Source: Dillenia suffruticosa
Taxonomy: Eukaryota > Streptophyta > Magnoliopsida > Dilleniales > Dilleniaceae
Direction: 5' to 3'
NCBI GenBank assembly: GCA_033439265.1
Contig: JAVTVX010000010.1
Coordinates: forward strand, 30,288,900 to 30,352,899
DNA: 64,000 nt
The translations under genes were made by a program, and so were the position numbers. A model generated the notes under the pieces. It was not told the DNA's origin. It made no database searches and saw only the letters and a list, made by a program, of their open reading frames with translations. Shown one piece after another: positions 33,678 through 46,419 of this stretch. Each line of letters begins with the position of its first letter. Within the stretch, counting starts at the first letter, position 1.

Positions 33678-34745
33678 TAGTTATATGACAAGTGGGCATT
33701 ACGTGAACACCAAGAATTAAAGAGAGGGCCTACAACATTCTCATTGTAAGTTTATGTGTGCCCACGTGGACATGGTAGTTATCTCAAGGGATAACCACCC
33801 ACAGCACACTTGGATCGCCCTCTCTCCAATGATTCTCTCCCTCTCTCTCTCAGTACGTTTTGTTCTTTGATCGGCAAAAGGAAGCCACGAATTTCTTAGG
33901 CACATATTGCATAAATTTTTGAATGCAGTAGATCTCTCTCATTTCTTGAGAAGGACATGGCCGAGATTGATAGAGAGGTACACTAACAGAGAAATTAATT
34001 GGAGAAATTAATTGAGGGTTTGAGAAATTTTTACTGTATGAAAAATTCTCTCGTTATTTAGGTTATCGGACATTGGGTTAAGGTGTCGTAGAATAGTGAC
34101 GGTAGTTCGATGCTGTAATCATCATTTTGACCAAGCGATCCATTCATGAGATACGCAATTTCGGTTGATTTATTGGAACCTTATATACCGAGATATTTAT
34201 CTGTAAATTCTGAAATCTTTAATTTATATGCTTCTACATGCACATGTAGTATAATAAATTCAACATTGGTATCAAAACGACGTTGGATTTATTTTTTTTA
34301 AAAAAAATTCAGAATTTTTTTGGGCATAAAATGTAAAGAGTACAAAATTTAAAATCCGAATCACGGATGAGTTTTATGAATTTGAGAGTATCACGAGAAT
34401 TCCCATGATCTATGGATTATGAAAATATTTTTTGTTGAATTTTTGGAGTATATTAAGGTCATAAAAAGTTCGATTGAAATTTTTGACCCTAAAAATACAA
34501 AACCTTAGATATGTGAAATTTAGGGATGAATCGATCTGTAATAATGGTCTATAAATGTTTGTCATGCTCATATATACATTTTGACATATAGATTGCATAT
34601 TATTGTCGTCGAACAAGGGATTTTTCGAAAACCGGGTCACAGAGACCCGGTTATAGAGAATCGGGTGAAGAAGAAGGATGCAGACCCGACTGGCGCATAC
34701 AACACGTGTGAGTGGGGCGTGGCTGGGAGTGGAGTGCCTGTGTAG
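33678..34745 (+). mobile_element. Truncated copia 5' end: LTR, primer site and leader
   Basis: TTGGTATCAAAAC at 34266-34278 matches the initiator tRNA-Met primer site of the intact copia element (two changes), right after an LTR-like end at about 34265. The upstream part up to an unclear start near 33678 would be the LTR, the downstream part a leader, with a GC-richer stretch (34625-34745) in the place where the intact copy also has one. No gag follows and no second LTR was found. Confidence 0.5.
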
Positions 34746-35369
34746 TACATACTCCACTCCAAGTTACCGTTAGCATATAGTTTTAATTTTATGGTGTTAT
34801 TGATATCTTATAAATAGTTAAAAAATGGTAAAAGTAAGAAAATAAAATATCAATGATGGCATTTTAACGAGAGTGTGTTTGACTAAAGTTATAAGCTGAT
34901 CAAGCTTATGAATTGTTTTGAAACTTAAAAGCTCATGTATATTATTTTCAAAATAAATTATTAAAGTGTTGTATTAAAATAAGATTCAATTACTTATAAA
35001 ATGTTCCAAGAGGTTATAAATTGTTGTTGTACTCTATAACACTACAACAACAATAACAAATAAGTCTTAATAGTAAATTGGAGTGAGCCGTTTAAAAAAT
35101 CAATATAAGAGAGAAAAAATAAATAAATTAAAAAATTGAAAAAAACAAAACAAAATAAAATAAAATAAAATAAAATAATAAAAATAAAAAACATAAAATT
35201 AAAATTTGAAAGTAAAAATAGAGAAAATAATACTAAAAATAATAAAATAAAAGAAATAAAACCAAACTATCTATAGAAATTTAATAATAATAATAATAAT
35301 AATTCAAATATTTTGAATTCTTCTATTTCACTCATTTCTATTTAAAATTATCTTTTTAATTAAACTCTT
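34746..35369. other. AT-rich low-complexity DNA
   Basis: AAAAT and TAA repeats dominate (35140-35200 and 35282-35303). No coding signal. Confidence 0.6.
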
Positions 35370-36045
35370 AATACTCAAATTTTTATGGATAATTTGTATT
35401 AAAATTTTTAAATTTTATCTCGATATTTTATTAAATTTTCTATATTAAGATCTCGCTTCTCTTAATTGGTGCATTTTTGTGTTTTCGTTATATATATTCA
35501 AACCACCTTAAATGATACTCTCTCATTTTATCCACAATTGAACTCACTCATAATGTAGTATATATATTTTCATTTCTAATTCTATATATATTTTTTAATT
35601 TTATCATACATCCATTTAAATATTTTCATTTTAATTTCAACTATTTTATACTTTTATTATTGTTTAATGGTCTAATACTAGGTGCCGTATGATAATAAAG
35701 GTCTTACTATAATTTTATAAAACTTTCTCTTTAACTGCAATGGTATCGTGTGATCATAAAAAACTCTAAATACATTTCTTTACTTCATTTAAGCGGTTTA
35801 GATCTTATAATTGCACCTCATCTATATTGTCATAGTTTTGAATAATGGATTCAAAATATCTAAAACATTCAGTTTTTGATATATTTTATTCTTTTAATTT
35901 AATCATTTTTTTATCATTCTGATAACTGTCACTAAAAATATATTTTATATACTCAATTTTTGACTGATTTTGTTTAAATTATCTAAATTCTAATGTATCT
36001 CTTTATAACTTCAAATTAATACTAATACATTCTTTATTTTTTTAA
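35370..36045 (-). pseudogene. RTE-type LINE, C-terminal reverse transcriptase part
   Basis: In reverse complement this shows the C-terminal end of the RTE-clade ORF as seen in plant LINEs: RDTLEF, KIEYIKYIFSDSYQND, ECFRYFESIIQNYDNIDE (near 35835-35885), a KGKFY-like block and MKIFKWMYDKIKK (near 35630), with many stops. It continues the LINE part that ends at about 49486; the two belong to one element separated by later insertions. Confidence 0.75.
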
Positions 36046-36884
36046 ATATAACCTAGAGAGGGGGTGAATGTGTTGAACGGCAATTTTTGGGTTTTTTTGA
36101 AAATTTTTAGACGACGAAGGTTTGAGATTATTGTGGGTGATTACAATAATGATAAAACGTAAAGAACACACAAAGATTTTTATAGTCGTTCCACCAAATA
36201 TGGTGTACATCCATCTCCAGGCACCCTCCTAAATTTTTCAATATTATCTCAATAGTATAAACTTGATTACATATTCAAATTAGATCTTTACAGTGTTTAT
36301 CAACAAACACTAACTTCTTAACCTTACATATGGCATTTGAAACTTTCAATATAAGAGAAGAATAATGTTATAGAAAATGAGACTTCAATCATTGGATATA
36401 ACAAGGTATGAGCTTACAAGAGTTTACCCTCAAGAAAGAATGAAAGAACAAAAGAATGAAAGAACAAAAGTGTAATTTTCAAAAGCAGAGTACTTCGAAC
36501 ATTCATTGGATGTGCATTTAATACGTTTATCGATCAATTTATCAATAAGTCATTTACCTTTGCTTCTTCTTCACTCTGGCATTTATAGGTGAATTGAAGA
36601 GAGAAGTTGTGGTGGTATATGAATTTGAACATTTCTCATTAATGTTTTTCACCAATCTCATTAAATGCATTTGTCTGTTGCTCTGCTTCTTCATTTTTCA
36701 TTTGCCTTTTGCCGCTTCAAACTACAAACCAATCAATTTGATTGCTTTTGCTGCACAAGTGTGGTTAGACTAAACAAACACTTAATTGGACACATAATGA
36801 CATGCTAATCTTGGTTTATTCATGTTAAATGTCCATTTATTGAAGGTTAGAAATTTTGATAAACATGTAATAAAAAATGTGCTT
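36046..36884. repeat. LTR-like repeat, left part (split by the CACTA element)
   Basis: Starts with ACCTAGAGAGGGGGTGAATG, a phrase style familiar from long plant LTRs, and lies inside the LINE. Sequence resumes after the CACTA element at 47978. It includes a short GAATGAAAGAACAAAA repeat near 36440-36470. No coding capacity seen. Confidence 0.6.
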
Positions 36885-37660
36885 CACTACAAAAAAACTT
36901 GTATTTAGCCACAAATTTTACGACGAAAATTTAAGAAATATTCGTCGCTAAATTATTTAGTGACCAATTTTTCGACAAAACAGAATTTGTCGCTAATAAC
37001 TCGTCGCAAAATTTTGCGACAAAAAATATGATATTTGTCGCCAATTAGCGACAGATTATAGTTCGTCGCAAAATTCGTCGCAAAATTCGTCGCAAACATT
37101 AGCAACAAAAACTTTTTAGTTGCAATTTTCCGACAAAATTTGAGACGAAAAATTTCGTCAGAAAAATTTCCAACAATAAAATATTTGTTGCAAAAATTGT
37201 TGCACAAATTAACAACCAATATTTTTTTGTTGCAATTTTCCGACCAATTTTGCGACGAAATAGTATGTTTCAAAATTCTCTGTCGGAAAATTCGTCGGAT
37301 AAATTAGCATCAAAAAATTTTTTGTTGCAATTTTGCGACCAACACAACGACGAATATTTTTTGTCACAAATTAGCGACAAATTTTGTCATTGCAAATTTC
37401 CAACAATAGTTTTTTTGTTGCTAATATTTGCAACAAAATCTGCGACGAAATTATTTCGTCGCAATTTGCGACAAAATTTATTTGTGATATAATCTGTCGC
37501 AATTCTGCGACAAAATCGGCGACGGCTTTTGCGACGAATTTTGCAACGAAATCTTAAAAATTCAGCAACAAATTTTGTAACGAATGGTAAAATCAGCGAC
37601 GAATTTAGCGACGAATGTAGAAAATTTGCGACAAAAAAATTTAATTTGTTTAATATTTGC
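36885..37660. repeat. CACTA left terminal and subterminal repeats
   Basis: The words GCGACGAA, TTCGTCGC and TTGCGACA occur in both orientations every 20-40 bp. In En/Spm such repeats bind the TNPA protein. Frames at 36953-37273, 37250-37492 and 37387-37707 are products of the repeats. Confidence 0.85.
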
Positions 37661-37979
37661 ACCAAATTTCCATATATATCATATTCCTCCCTGATAGTCT
37701 CAACCAACCAGTTTATAAACTAAACCACCAACATCATCATCAACAAATCATCCAGGGTACCATCGAACAGCCAAGAATACGAAATTTATGCAGTCTCTAC
37801 TCATTCAAATAACTGACAATCTAATAGTATGAATGAAATAATAATTATAAAAACACTACCATCATCATGAAATAATATTAAACAGTACTAAATAAGTTAC
37901 AGAATATCGAATTTGTAAAAGTATAAATGAAATTTTAATGAGAAGTCTAATCAAATATAAACGTGAAATAAAAATTGTT

Positions 37980-40148
37980 TCAAGAAACATTATCACCATC
38001 ATCGTCACCATCACCATTATCGTCACCGCCACCATCACCATCACCATCACCATCACCAAATATGTCATAATCATCATCACCATCATTTGGAGGAGATAGA
38101 AAAGGGGAAATCGAACTTGAAGCGGAGACTAGCTGAAGATGCTGCATTATAAGCTTCTGTTGTGCGCGAAACTCTTCAAATTCATTGTCTCTTCGTTGTT
38201 GTTCAACGCGCATGGCTTGAAGTTCATTGTCTCTTCGCTGCTGTCTACACGCATGACTTGAAGTTCATTGTCTTTTTGTGCTAACAGCTCCTTCATGTGG
38301 CTCATCTCTTGGTTCATTTGCATTAATTCTGCTCTTACTGGTGTCTGGCCGGAAGAATTTAGACCACTCAGTCTGCAAGTTCTACTCAACGAGCCCATCC
38401 CAAGTACTGTTCCCTTCTTTGCTCCACCAGTTGCCTCGAGCCATAAAACCATATCATTAACAGATGGCTCAGACGTTGCAGCATCATCACTACCATTGGA
38501 ATTTCTAAGTAGAAGCTAGTCATATTTCTCCTGCATTATCGTATAAAAAATTAGAAGAAAAATAAAATAACAATATACTAAAATATCCAACGAAAGAAAT
38601 AGAAGTGTCAATTAATAGTTGAACAATGTAATAAAAAATCTAACAAATAAAATCAGAATACAAAATTGTATTTCTCATTAAGCGATTGACAGTAAGCAAT
38701 AAGACACAAAAATTATCTTTGTCAATCAAATATTATAAATTTAATACACTTATGGAATTCAAATTACACATACTTATATTTATATATTTAGTTGCTTAAT
38801 CCATTAAAATGATATTTAGATAATGAGGAGTGTTGTAATTGAAATTAAAATTCGACTACTATTACGAGTTTAAAACTATAACAGATCGAATAAAGGAAAA
38901 AATTATACTATACGTGACATAATGAACCAACCATTTGGAATTGACGTAACAAATTTGATATTATGTATTTTCTAATTTTATTTTATAATGAAATATATAT
39001 ATATATATATATGAATTTGAAATGAAAAGTTCAATTTAAGTATTTGAGAAATTATTGGAATAGACAAATCTATTAAATTCTTATTATAATGTTGTGATGA
39101 TAAATTGAGCATAATATGTTCAAATAAAAGTTTTTATAAAACAATTTAAAATTTTGAAATTATATACCATAACCGTTCTAGCTCTCTCCCCACTCCAGGT
39201 CTTGTCTTTTTTTCTGAAAAATCCATGCAAAAGTCTCTCTAAATGATGGCGGTGATCCCATTTCCTTGGTCTAAAAACAAAACACCGTTAGATGAATTAA
39301 TAAAAAAATAAATGAATTAAATTCAAAAAAATATTAGTTGAACCAAATTACCATTCTAATTCTATGCTCATCAATATTGATTGAGCCTCCCGCATAAGTA
39401 GCAGATGATTCCCCAGAATTATAAGCTCGATTTATTTTATTTTGCTCACTCCATCGGCTCTCATCGGAATCCCAGAAATTTAAAATGTTGAGCCAATTTT
39501 CTTCGGTGATGCAGTGTGGCTTCTTTCGGCTCTTTTTTGCATGATTTAGTACACCTCGGATGTGATGACTGCATTTTTTTTAAATATTCTTCTTATTTCA
39601 AGCTTCTCGGTCTCATCCCAATTGAACTTTCGCTAAAAAAAACAATTTGTTATATTTAAATTATACACTGAATTTTATATTTAAACTTAGAGGCCTCATT
39701 TACCTTGAATTCTTTTCACCATAGCTCTTTGATATCATCTGGAGTACTTGTGTATGACATCGATGCTCCTGCCCAATGGTTGTTAATGATTCTATTCAGC
39801 TCGTGAATAACATACACAGAATTTGTGAATCTATCATAAAATTAGAAATAAAAAAAAAATGGTTAGTAAAAAAAATATTTAAATAAACTAATCAACTATA
39901 TAAATAAAGAAACAATTGTGATAATATTTCAAAATTTAATACTTACGAATCTTCGCAAGGGGATATCACCTCTCGCGTATCTTCCCCTTCAACGTGTGAA
40001 TCTTGCATTGAAGGTACAATTGAAGGTGCAACTGATGGAAACAGTGAAGGCAAGGCGAAGGGGCATGGGAAGGTACAGCTGAAACGGACGGTGACGCTGA
40101 AGAGTTTGGTCTTGCATTAGAAGATCGTCTATGTCCTCCACGTTGAAA
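37980..40148 (-). pseudogene. TNPA-like / plant transposase (Ptta, En/Spm type) gene relic
   Basis: Exons with fitting borders can be followed on the minus strand: about 39947-40148, 39704-39830 (INNHWAGASMSYTSTPDD), 39352-39626 (FNWDETEKLEIRRIF; HAKKSRKKPH; TYAGGSINIDEHRIRM), 39168-39270 (RPRKWDHRHHLERLLHGF) and 37980-38530 (VLWLEATGGAKKGTVLGMGS). This order matches plant CACTA second genes, whose product binds the subterminal repeats. The last exon ends in a coiled coil and an Asp/Gly-rich tail. Defects: TGA at 39716-39718, a frameshift in the A-run near 39577, TAG at 38516-38518 and a frameshift near 38210-38250. The first exon does not join cleanly in frame. Confidence 0.75.
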
Positions 40149-40444
40149 CTGTAACAAGAGTTTTTTCTTGCAAGCAATGAATATTGCATGATTATAAAAA
40201 ATATAATAGAGTATATGAAAAAACATACCATATTTAAATTGTCGTCCGAAATGATTTATAAAAAAAGAAAACATATTAGCAAATAATATTTCGAAAATGA
40301 AACATGAGGCACTAAATATAACATACAAATTGAGAAACGTAATATGCAAATCTAAATATATTTTCACATGAAAACAGTAAAATAAAATTTCATATGATCT
40401 TAGATAATTTTAATAAATCTTAAAAAAACAATACTTACCGACGA

Positions 40445-43400
40445 TCAAAAATCAAAGTCATTATTGTCATCATCATCCTCATTATCAGATTCTTCAACAT
40501 CAAATTCATCCTCATCTTCATCCTCATCTTCATCATCTGTCTCCAAATCAGGTTCTTCATCGCCAGACTCATGAATTTCGTTTTGATCCACATCTATCAT
40601 TACTCCATGTGGATCTCGTAATGTTGGAATAATATATTCCTCAATCTGAAATGTATTGGCAACTTCCATTTGTTGATATGCCATGTCTTCCCAACGTTCT
40701 TCAATTTTCTTTGGTGCTTTCGTTTCACAAACAGCCCACCAATCAATTTTGTCACGTTTCAAACTAGGATATGAAGCATAATACACTTGAATCGCTTGTT
40801 GTGCCAATACGAATGGTTCATATCTTTTATAAAATTTTTTATAATTTATATCAACCAATTTAAACTTTGGATGCACATTCATCCCTTTTACGGGATCAAA
40901 CCATTGGCACATAAATAAAACGACTCGCAACTCTGCTCCAGTGTACTCAACTTCTATAATTTCATCCAACAAACTATAAAACTCATCTTTTACACCTCCA
41001 TCGTTGGATGACTGAACACAAACACCACTATTCATAGTAGCTTTTCTGGTTCCATATTCTTGAGTGTGAAAATTATACCCGTTTATAAAATACGATGGCC
41101 AAGTTCACACCGTCGAATTTGGACCCCATGACAGATTAAGTAACAATTCTTGTTCAACTTGATCTTGATTACATTGAACCTGAAGTAAAATAAATGTGTT
41201 ATTTTTTTAATAATCAAATAGAAATAAAATTTAAAATTCGTAAAACTAACATATGTTTTGAACCATGCTGCAAAATCTTCATCGCACACACGATTGAACT
41301 CATGCATCGATAGTTCAGACCGTGAATGTTGAAAAATCTTACGATTAAAGAAAACAATTTATGTCAACAATTTTATCAAAAAAAAGAACACATTTTTTAT
41401 ATTTGAGAAAAAAGGACTTACTCGAAATATGGCGTAACTTCTGGACAGTTCAGTAAAATATATGTATGGGCTGCCCGCCATTCTTTCGCAGTTAAATATC
41501 TAACCTTACATGACCCACTTGGTCGACCGAGATAGTTGAAAATAGAGAGTGATTTTAAATTAGGATTAACAGGACCCTTATCATTTCTACCCGCGTGCCG
41601 TCTCTTACACTGGACATGAGGCTCGAAATAATATGAAACAAAAGTTGTCACTTCCTCCGCAATGTATGCATTAACAATAGATGCTTCAACCCGTGACTTA
41701 TTTTTCACTTTTCTCTTCAAATGATATAAAAATCTAATTGATATGGAATAAAAAGTGTATCAGAAAATGATATATAATAAATTTAGTACATTGACATGCA
41801 CTATAAATATTATTATGATGAGAATGTGCAAAAGTTACCTTTCAAATGGATACATCTATCATATTGGATGGGACCTGCAACTCTGGCCTCATAAGGTAAG
41901 TGAACCAAAATGTGTTCCATGGAATCAAAAAATGATGGAGGAAAAATCCTTTCTAAATTACATAAAATGATAGGGATATCTTTATCTAATTTCGCCACTT
42001 GTGATTCCTTTAATACTGTCGAGCAAATATCATGCAGGAAAATACTTAACTCTGTAAGGACGGCCCATACAAAATCTGGTAATAGTTCCTTAAAAGCAAT
42101 CAGAATCAATCTTTCCATAAATATGTGACAATCATGACTTTTCAAACCAATCAACTTGCATTCTTTCATATCGACACATCTCCCAAGATTTGAGGCATAA
42201 CCATCAGGAAATCTAAGGGATTTCAACCATTCACAAACTTTCCATATCTGATCCTTATTTATTGTATAAATTGTCTTTGGTTTTGGTCCCTTACTACTTC
42301 CATCCGCATCAAGTGTAGGCCGATTACAATGAAGCCGCATATCTTTTCTCGCATTCAAGTTATCTTTCGTTTTTTCAGAGACATCCATCAATATATTAAT
42401 CAGATTATCGAAAACATTTTTCTCGATATGCATCAAATCGAGATTATGATAAATCAGATGGGTCTTCCAATATGGTAAATCCCAAAATATACTCCGTTTG
42501 GTCCATTTATGCACACTTCCATATCCGTACGTTATACCATGTGGGTCTTCAATCGCAGATGGAAATTGAGACACTCGCTCCCAAATTTGTTGACCTGTTA
42601 ATCTCAACGGAAGAGGTGTTTTTTCAAATTTATTTTTCATAAATTCTTCTTTATTTCTTCTAAATTTATGATTTTGTAGCAAAAATTGTCTATGATAATC
42701 AAAATAACTCGCCTTCTTACCATATTTCAATCTGAATGACTTAGATCTCTCCATACATATTGGACATCCTAAAACCCCAGCAGTACTCCATCCCGATAGC
42801 ATGCCATAAGCTGGGAAGTCATTTATCGTCCAAAGAAGAATTGCCTTCATTACAAACATCTGATCAGTGTTAACATCATACGTAAGAACACCGTCATCCC
42901 ATAACTGTTTTAACTCCGCAATCAATGGTCGCATATAAACATCTATCAACTTCTTCGGATTTTGCGGGCCCGGTATAATCAATGTCAAAAACATATAGGG
43001 TGTTTTTATACACATACCCGGAGGAAAATTATAAGGAGTTAATATCACTGGCCAACATGAATAAGTTTTCCCCGATTTTCCAAATGGAGCAAAGCCATCA
43101 GCACAAAGACCTAACCTAATGTTTCGAGTCTCTCTTGCAAATTCAGGATATGTCATATCAAAATTTTTCCACACCTCTGTATCCGAAGGATGACACATTA
43201 ACCCTTTCTCTGTTTGATGATTTGCATGCCAAGTCATATATTCAGCAGTAGCTTTCGATGCATAAAGTCTTTGCAATCTAGGAGTCAAGGGAAAATAAAA
43301 CATTTGCTTGAATGGTTTACGTCGCTCAGTACGACCTGCTGTCCTAGTACTCTTGTACCTACTTTGGTTACAGAATTTACAAAATTGTACATTTTCATCA

Positions 43401-44192
43401 GCTCCCTAAAACAACTTGCAACCATCTCTGCATACATCAATTCTTTCCACCGGAAGGCCCAAGTCATTCACCAACTTTTTCATACTATAAAAGTCATTCG
43501 GCATTATATGATCACGAGGTAATACTTCTCCCATTACTTGAACAATATCATTGAAGCAATTCTCAGACAAATTATGCTATGCCTTAACATTTAACATTCT
43601 AGCCGTTAATGACAATTTAGTGTGGGTGTCACAACCAACCCATAACGGTTCATCTGCAGCTCTCAAGATTTCTTGAAATTTGTTAGACAAATAATTCTCA
43701 AACATTCTCATCGACACATGTTGCTTCTACCCCCTCCAATGGAGATGCATAACTTGTAGGTACATCTTGATTTGTTGGTACAGAACTAGAACTTGCATAG
43801 TTTGTTTGGGGAAAAAAATTTTGACCCGCTGCATCAAATACCATCTGCTGATATGGATTTAACTGATCATAACAATTGTTATCCCCTCTACTTGAATAAT
43901 CCAAATTTCGCACATACTCTTCATCAGATATAAACGGTTCACCATGACAAGTCCAATTGTAGTAATTTAAAATAAAACCAAATCTACAAAAATGTTCCCT
44001 AACTTTATCACATACATGAAATTTGTCATTACCACACTTTCTACACGGACACCTTAACTTATTTCCATCCATAAACTCAACTTTACTAGTAGCGAAATTC
44101 AAGAATTGTTCCACCCCACAAATAAACTCATCAGTTAAACTACGACAATCAGGTAAATTCTTATTATACATCCAATTTCTTTCGTTTTGCAT
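40445..44192 (-). pseudogene. TNP2-like CACTA transposase gene relic
   Basis: TNP2 (TNPD) is the catalytic transposase that cuts at CACTA ends. Start MQNERNWMYNKNLPDC at 44192 opens a transposase-associated zinc domain (44192-43850, CPCRKCGN). The catalytic Transposase_21 region (43303-42400; CADGFAPFGKSGKTYSCWP, GWSTAGVLGCPIC) and a DUF4218-type region (42380-41840) follow in one exon. Then come exons 41422-41733, 41251-41337 and 40445-41179, the last with a DUF4216-type domain and an acidic tail. The first intron (41734-41838) joins in phase. Defects: one extra T near 43700, TAG at 43577-43579 and 43406-43408, a loss of about 4 bases near 41856, TGA at 41105-41107, and a phase clash between exons 2 and 3. 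Confidence 0.93.
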
Positions 44193-45679
44193 TGTCGCTG
44201 TTTAAAAAAATAAATATTATAAAATATTAATAAATTAATTATTAACAAACTATATATTATACTGAAAAAATAACATTAATAAGAAATAAAGAACATCTAA
44301 TAACAAAACATTTTAAAATTATTTAACATATTTTCAGAAAATTTAACAAATATAAAAACATTGAGTCGGAAAAAATAACAAAATAATTTATAACTATTGC
44401 ATTCGCGAATTCACAACATACATACATTGAAACTAGGAATAAGGGATATAAAACAAAGAAAATAAAATAAAATATACGAAAAAAAATATATACCTCGACC
44501 GCTTGAAGACAATAATTTTTCCCCTCTAATTGAACAACACGTCCAATCAACGCAAACGCATCTGCAATGCAAAACCATTAATGTTATTTAGAATTAATCT
44601 AATATTAAAATATATTATATAAGATTAACAATATATATTAACTATATATAGCATTATATGTATTATAAATTTGAAACATAATCACTCAATAGATGCAACA
44701 AACCATGCTTACTCCTCACCACATCTAGGTAGAGATGTGGTGCCTCACTTCTAGACTACGCTCTAGCAGCCCTTATCAACATTTTTCCACATTCAGGACC
44801 TAATACAATGTATCATTAAGAAAGGAACATGGCAATTAATTTTTTATATTGATCTCCCATTATATTGATAAAATTTTTTAAACTGATTGTGTTAAATCAA
44901 GATGGGCATTACATAAAAATGTTTCAAAAATTGACATATTTTCTCACCTCTTGCTCAGTTGTAAAATCGTTATCATACAATTGAAGAACCACAAATGCAC
45001 ACCAGTATTTTACAACACTATCAAACATAATATAGTAGAATTCTACCAAGTTAATACATACAATCGCAAATGAACTCTACTCTTATGTTGAATAAAAACT
45101 TGCTTGCTATACTCTTCAAAACTTCTCATTTGTGTGTTAACAAATGCATACACTATCAAGCAAAATATAGCATAATAAAATTAACAAATGCATGGATCTC
45201 AGTTGGGGGAGGCGCTGCGGCGCCTCCCCCTCTGGTCACATATTTTTTTCAACTAAATTAGAAAAAATTTAGTGGTAAATGTAGGATTTTATAAATAAAA
45301 AAATTAAATTTCTTTCTGCAAGAGATTTATAATTATTATTATATTGATAATTTTTTATATTAGAAATTCATACCTATGTTTAACTAAATTGACACCAATT
45401 TTCTAAAATCGGGACTTTGGTACTAAAGTATTTCCGATACCTAAAATTTTTACATGTGGTATAATGTGTTTAAGTATAATTTGGTATTACAAAAATAATT
45501 TTGAGACATGCTATGAGTTTTATAAATGAACACATAATGTTTCCTTTTTTCAAAAAAAAAAAAATATATGTAATTGGGTGTTTGCAGGATGGCTATGAAA
45601 TGTGCAGCTAATGCAACAAAGGCAACAGCAACATGCAATGGCAATGATGGCTCCAACCCCTCAAACAATGATGGGCTCT
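44193..45679. other. CACTA region upstream of the TNP2 gene
   Basis: AT-rich, no coding signal; presumably 5' leader and promoter side of TNP2. A single hairpin unit GGGGGAGGCGCTGCGGCGCC (from 45206), like those in the array further right, stands alone here. Confidence 0.5.
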
Positions 45680-46256
45680 GCCTCCCCCGGTCGGCCCCGC
45701 CTGCGAAGATGCGGGCGGGGCCATCACGTCCCCAGATCCGGCCTCTATGGCCGGATCTCAACGGGGGGAGGCACTGCGGCGCCTCCCCCACTGTCGAAAG
45801 AAACCGGCCCCGCCTGCGAAGATGCGGGCGGGGCCATCCCGTCCCATATCCGGCCTCTGTGGCCGGATCTCAGCGGGGGGAGGCACTGCGCGCCTCCCCC
45901 GCTGTTCAAAGAAACCCGGGGGAGGGGCGCTGCCCCTCCCCCGGTCGGCCCTGCCTGCGAAAATGCAGGCGGGGCCATCCCGTCCCAGATCCGGCCTCTG
46001 TGGTCGGATCTCAGCGGGGGGAGGCGCTGCGGCGCCTCCCCCGCTGTTCAAAGAAACCCGGGGGAGGGGCACTGCCCCTCCCCCGGTCGGCCCCGCCTGC
46101 GAAGATGCGGGCGGGGCCATCCTGTCCCAGATCCGGCCTCTGTGGCCGGATCTCAGCGGGGGGAGGCGCTGCGGCGCCTCCCCCGCTGTTGAAAGCAACC
46201 TAGGGGAGGGGCGCTGCCCTTCCCCCGCCAAGATCCGGTGGCAATGCCGCCGGATC

Positions 46257-46260
<4 letters not shown>
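45680..46260. repeat. GC-rich tandem array of hairpin units
   Basis: Four units share CTGCGAAGATGCGGGCGGGG-type starts at 45701, 45814, 45955 and 46097 (spacing 113, 141 and 142 bp). Each contains two dyads: GATCCGGCCTCTGTGGCCGG with its partner ATC, and GGGGGAGGCGCTGCGGCGCC with its partner TCCCCC. It contrasts sharply with the AT-rich surroundings. Open frames up to 209 codons on both strands come from the repeat and are not genes. Confidence 0.88.

Positions 46261-46292
<32 letters not shown>
46255..46292. repeat. (GA)n microsatellite
   Basis: A run of GA pairs directly after the GC-rich array. Confidence 0.95.
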
Positions 46293-46295
<3 letters not shown>

Positions 46296-46419
46296 TACCT
46301 CGTTGAAGCCGTGATTCAGAGGGAGACGACCGCGTAGAAGAGAGGGAGAGGAGGAAGAGAGGGACGGGAAAGTGGGGGAAGAGAGGGAGAGGAAAATTGG
46401 GTGGGAAGCATTAAAAAAT

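Noticed and set aside
36953-37707. Several 80-106 codon frames on both strands
   Set aside because: They arise from GCGAC/GTCGC subterminal repeats, which lack stops in several frames.
38041-40583. Asp/Glu-rich stretches considered as separate genes
   Set aside because: They are the C-terminal tails of the TNPA-like and TNP2-like relics.
45450-46259. Overlapping long open frames (up to 209 codons) on both strands
   Set aside because: They are translations of the GC-rich hairpin array. Open frames exist in several phases at once, and residues are repeats of Pro, Gly, Ala and Arg with no domain.
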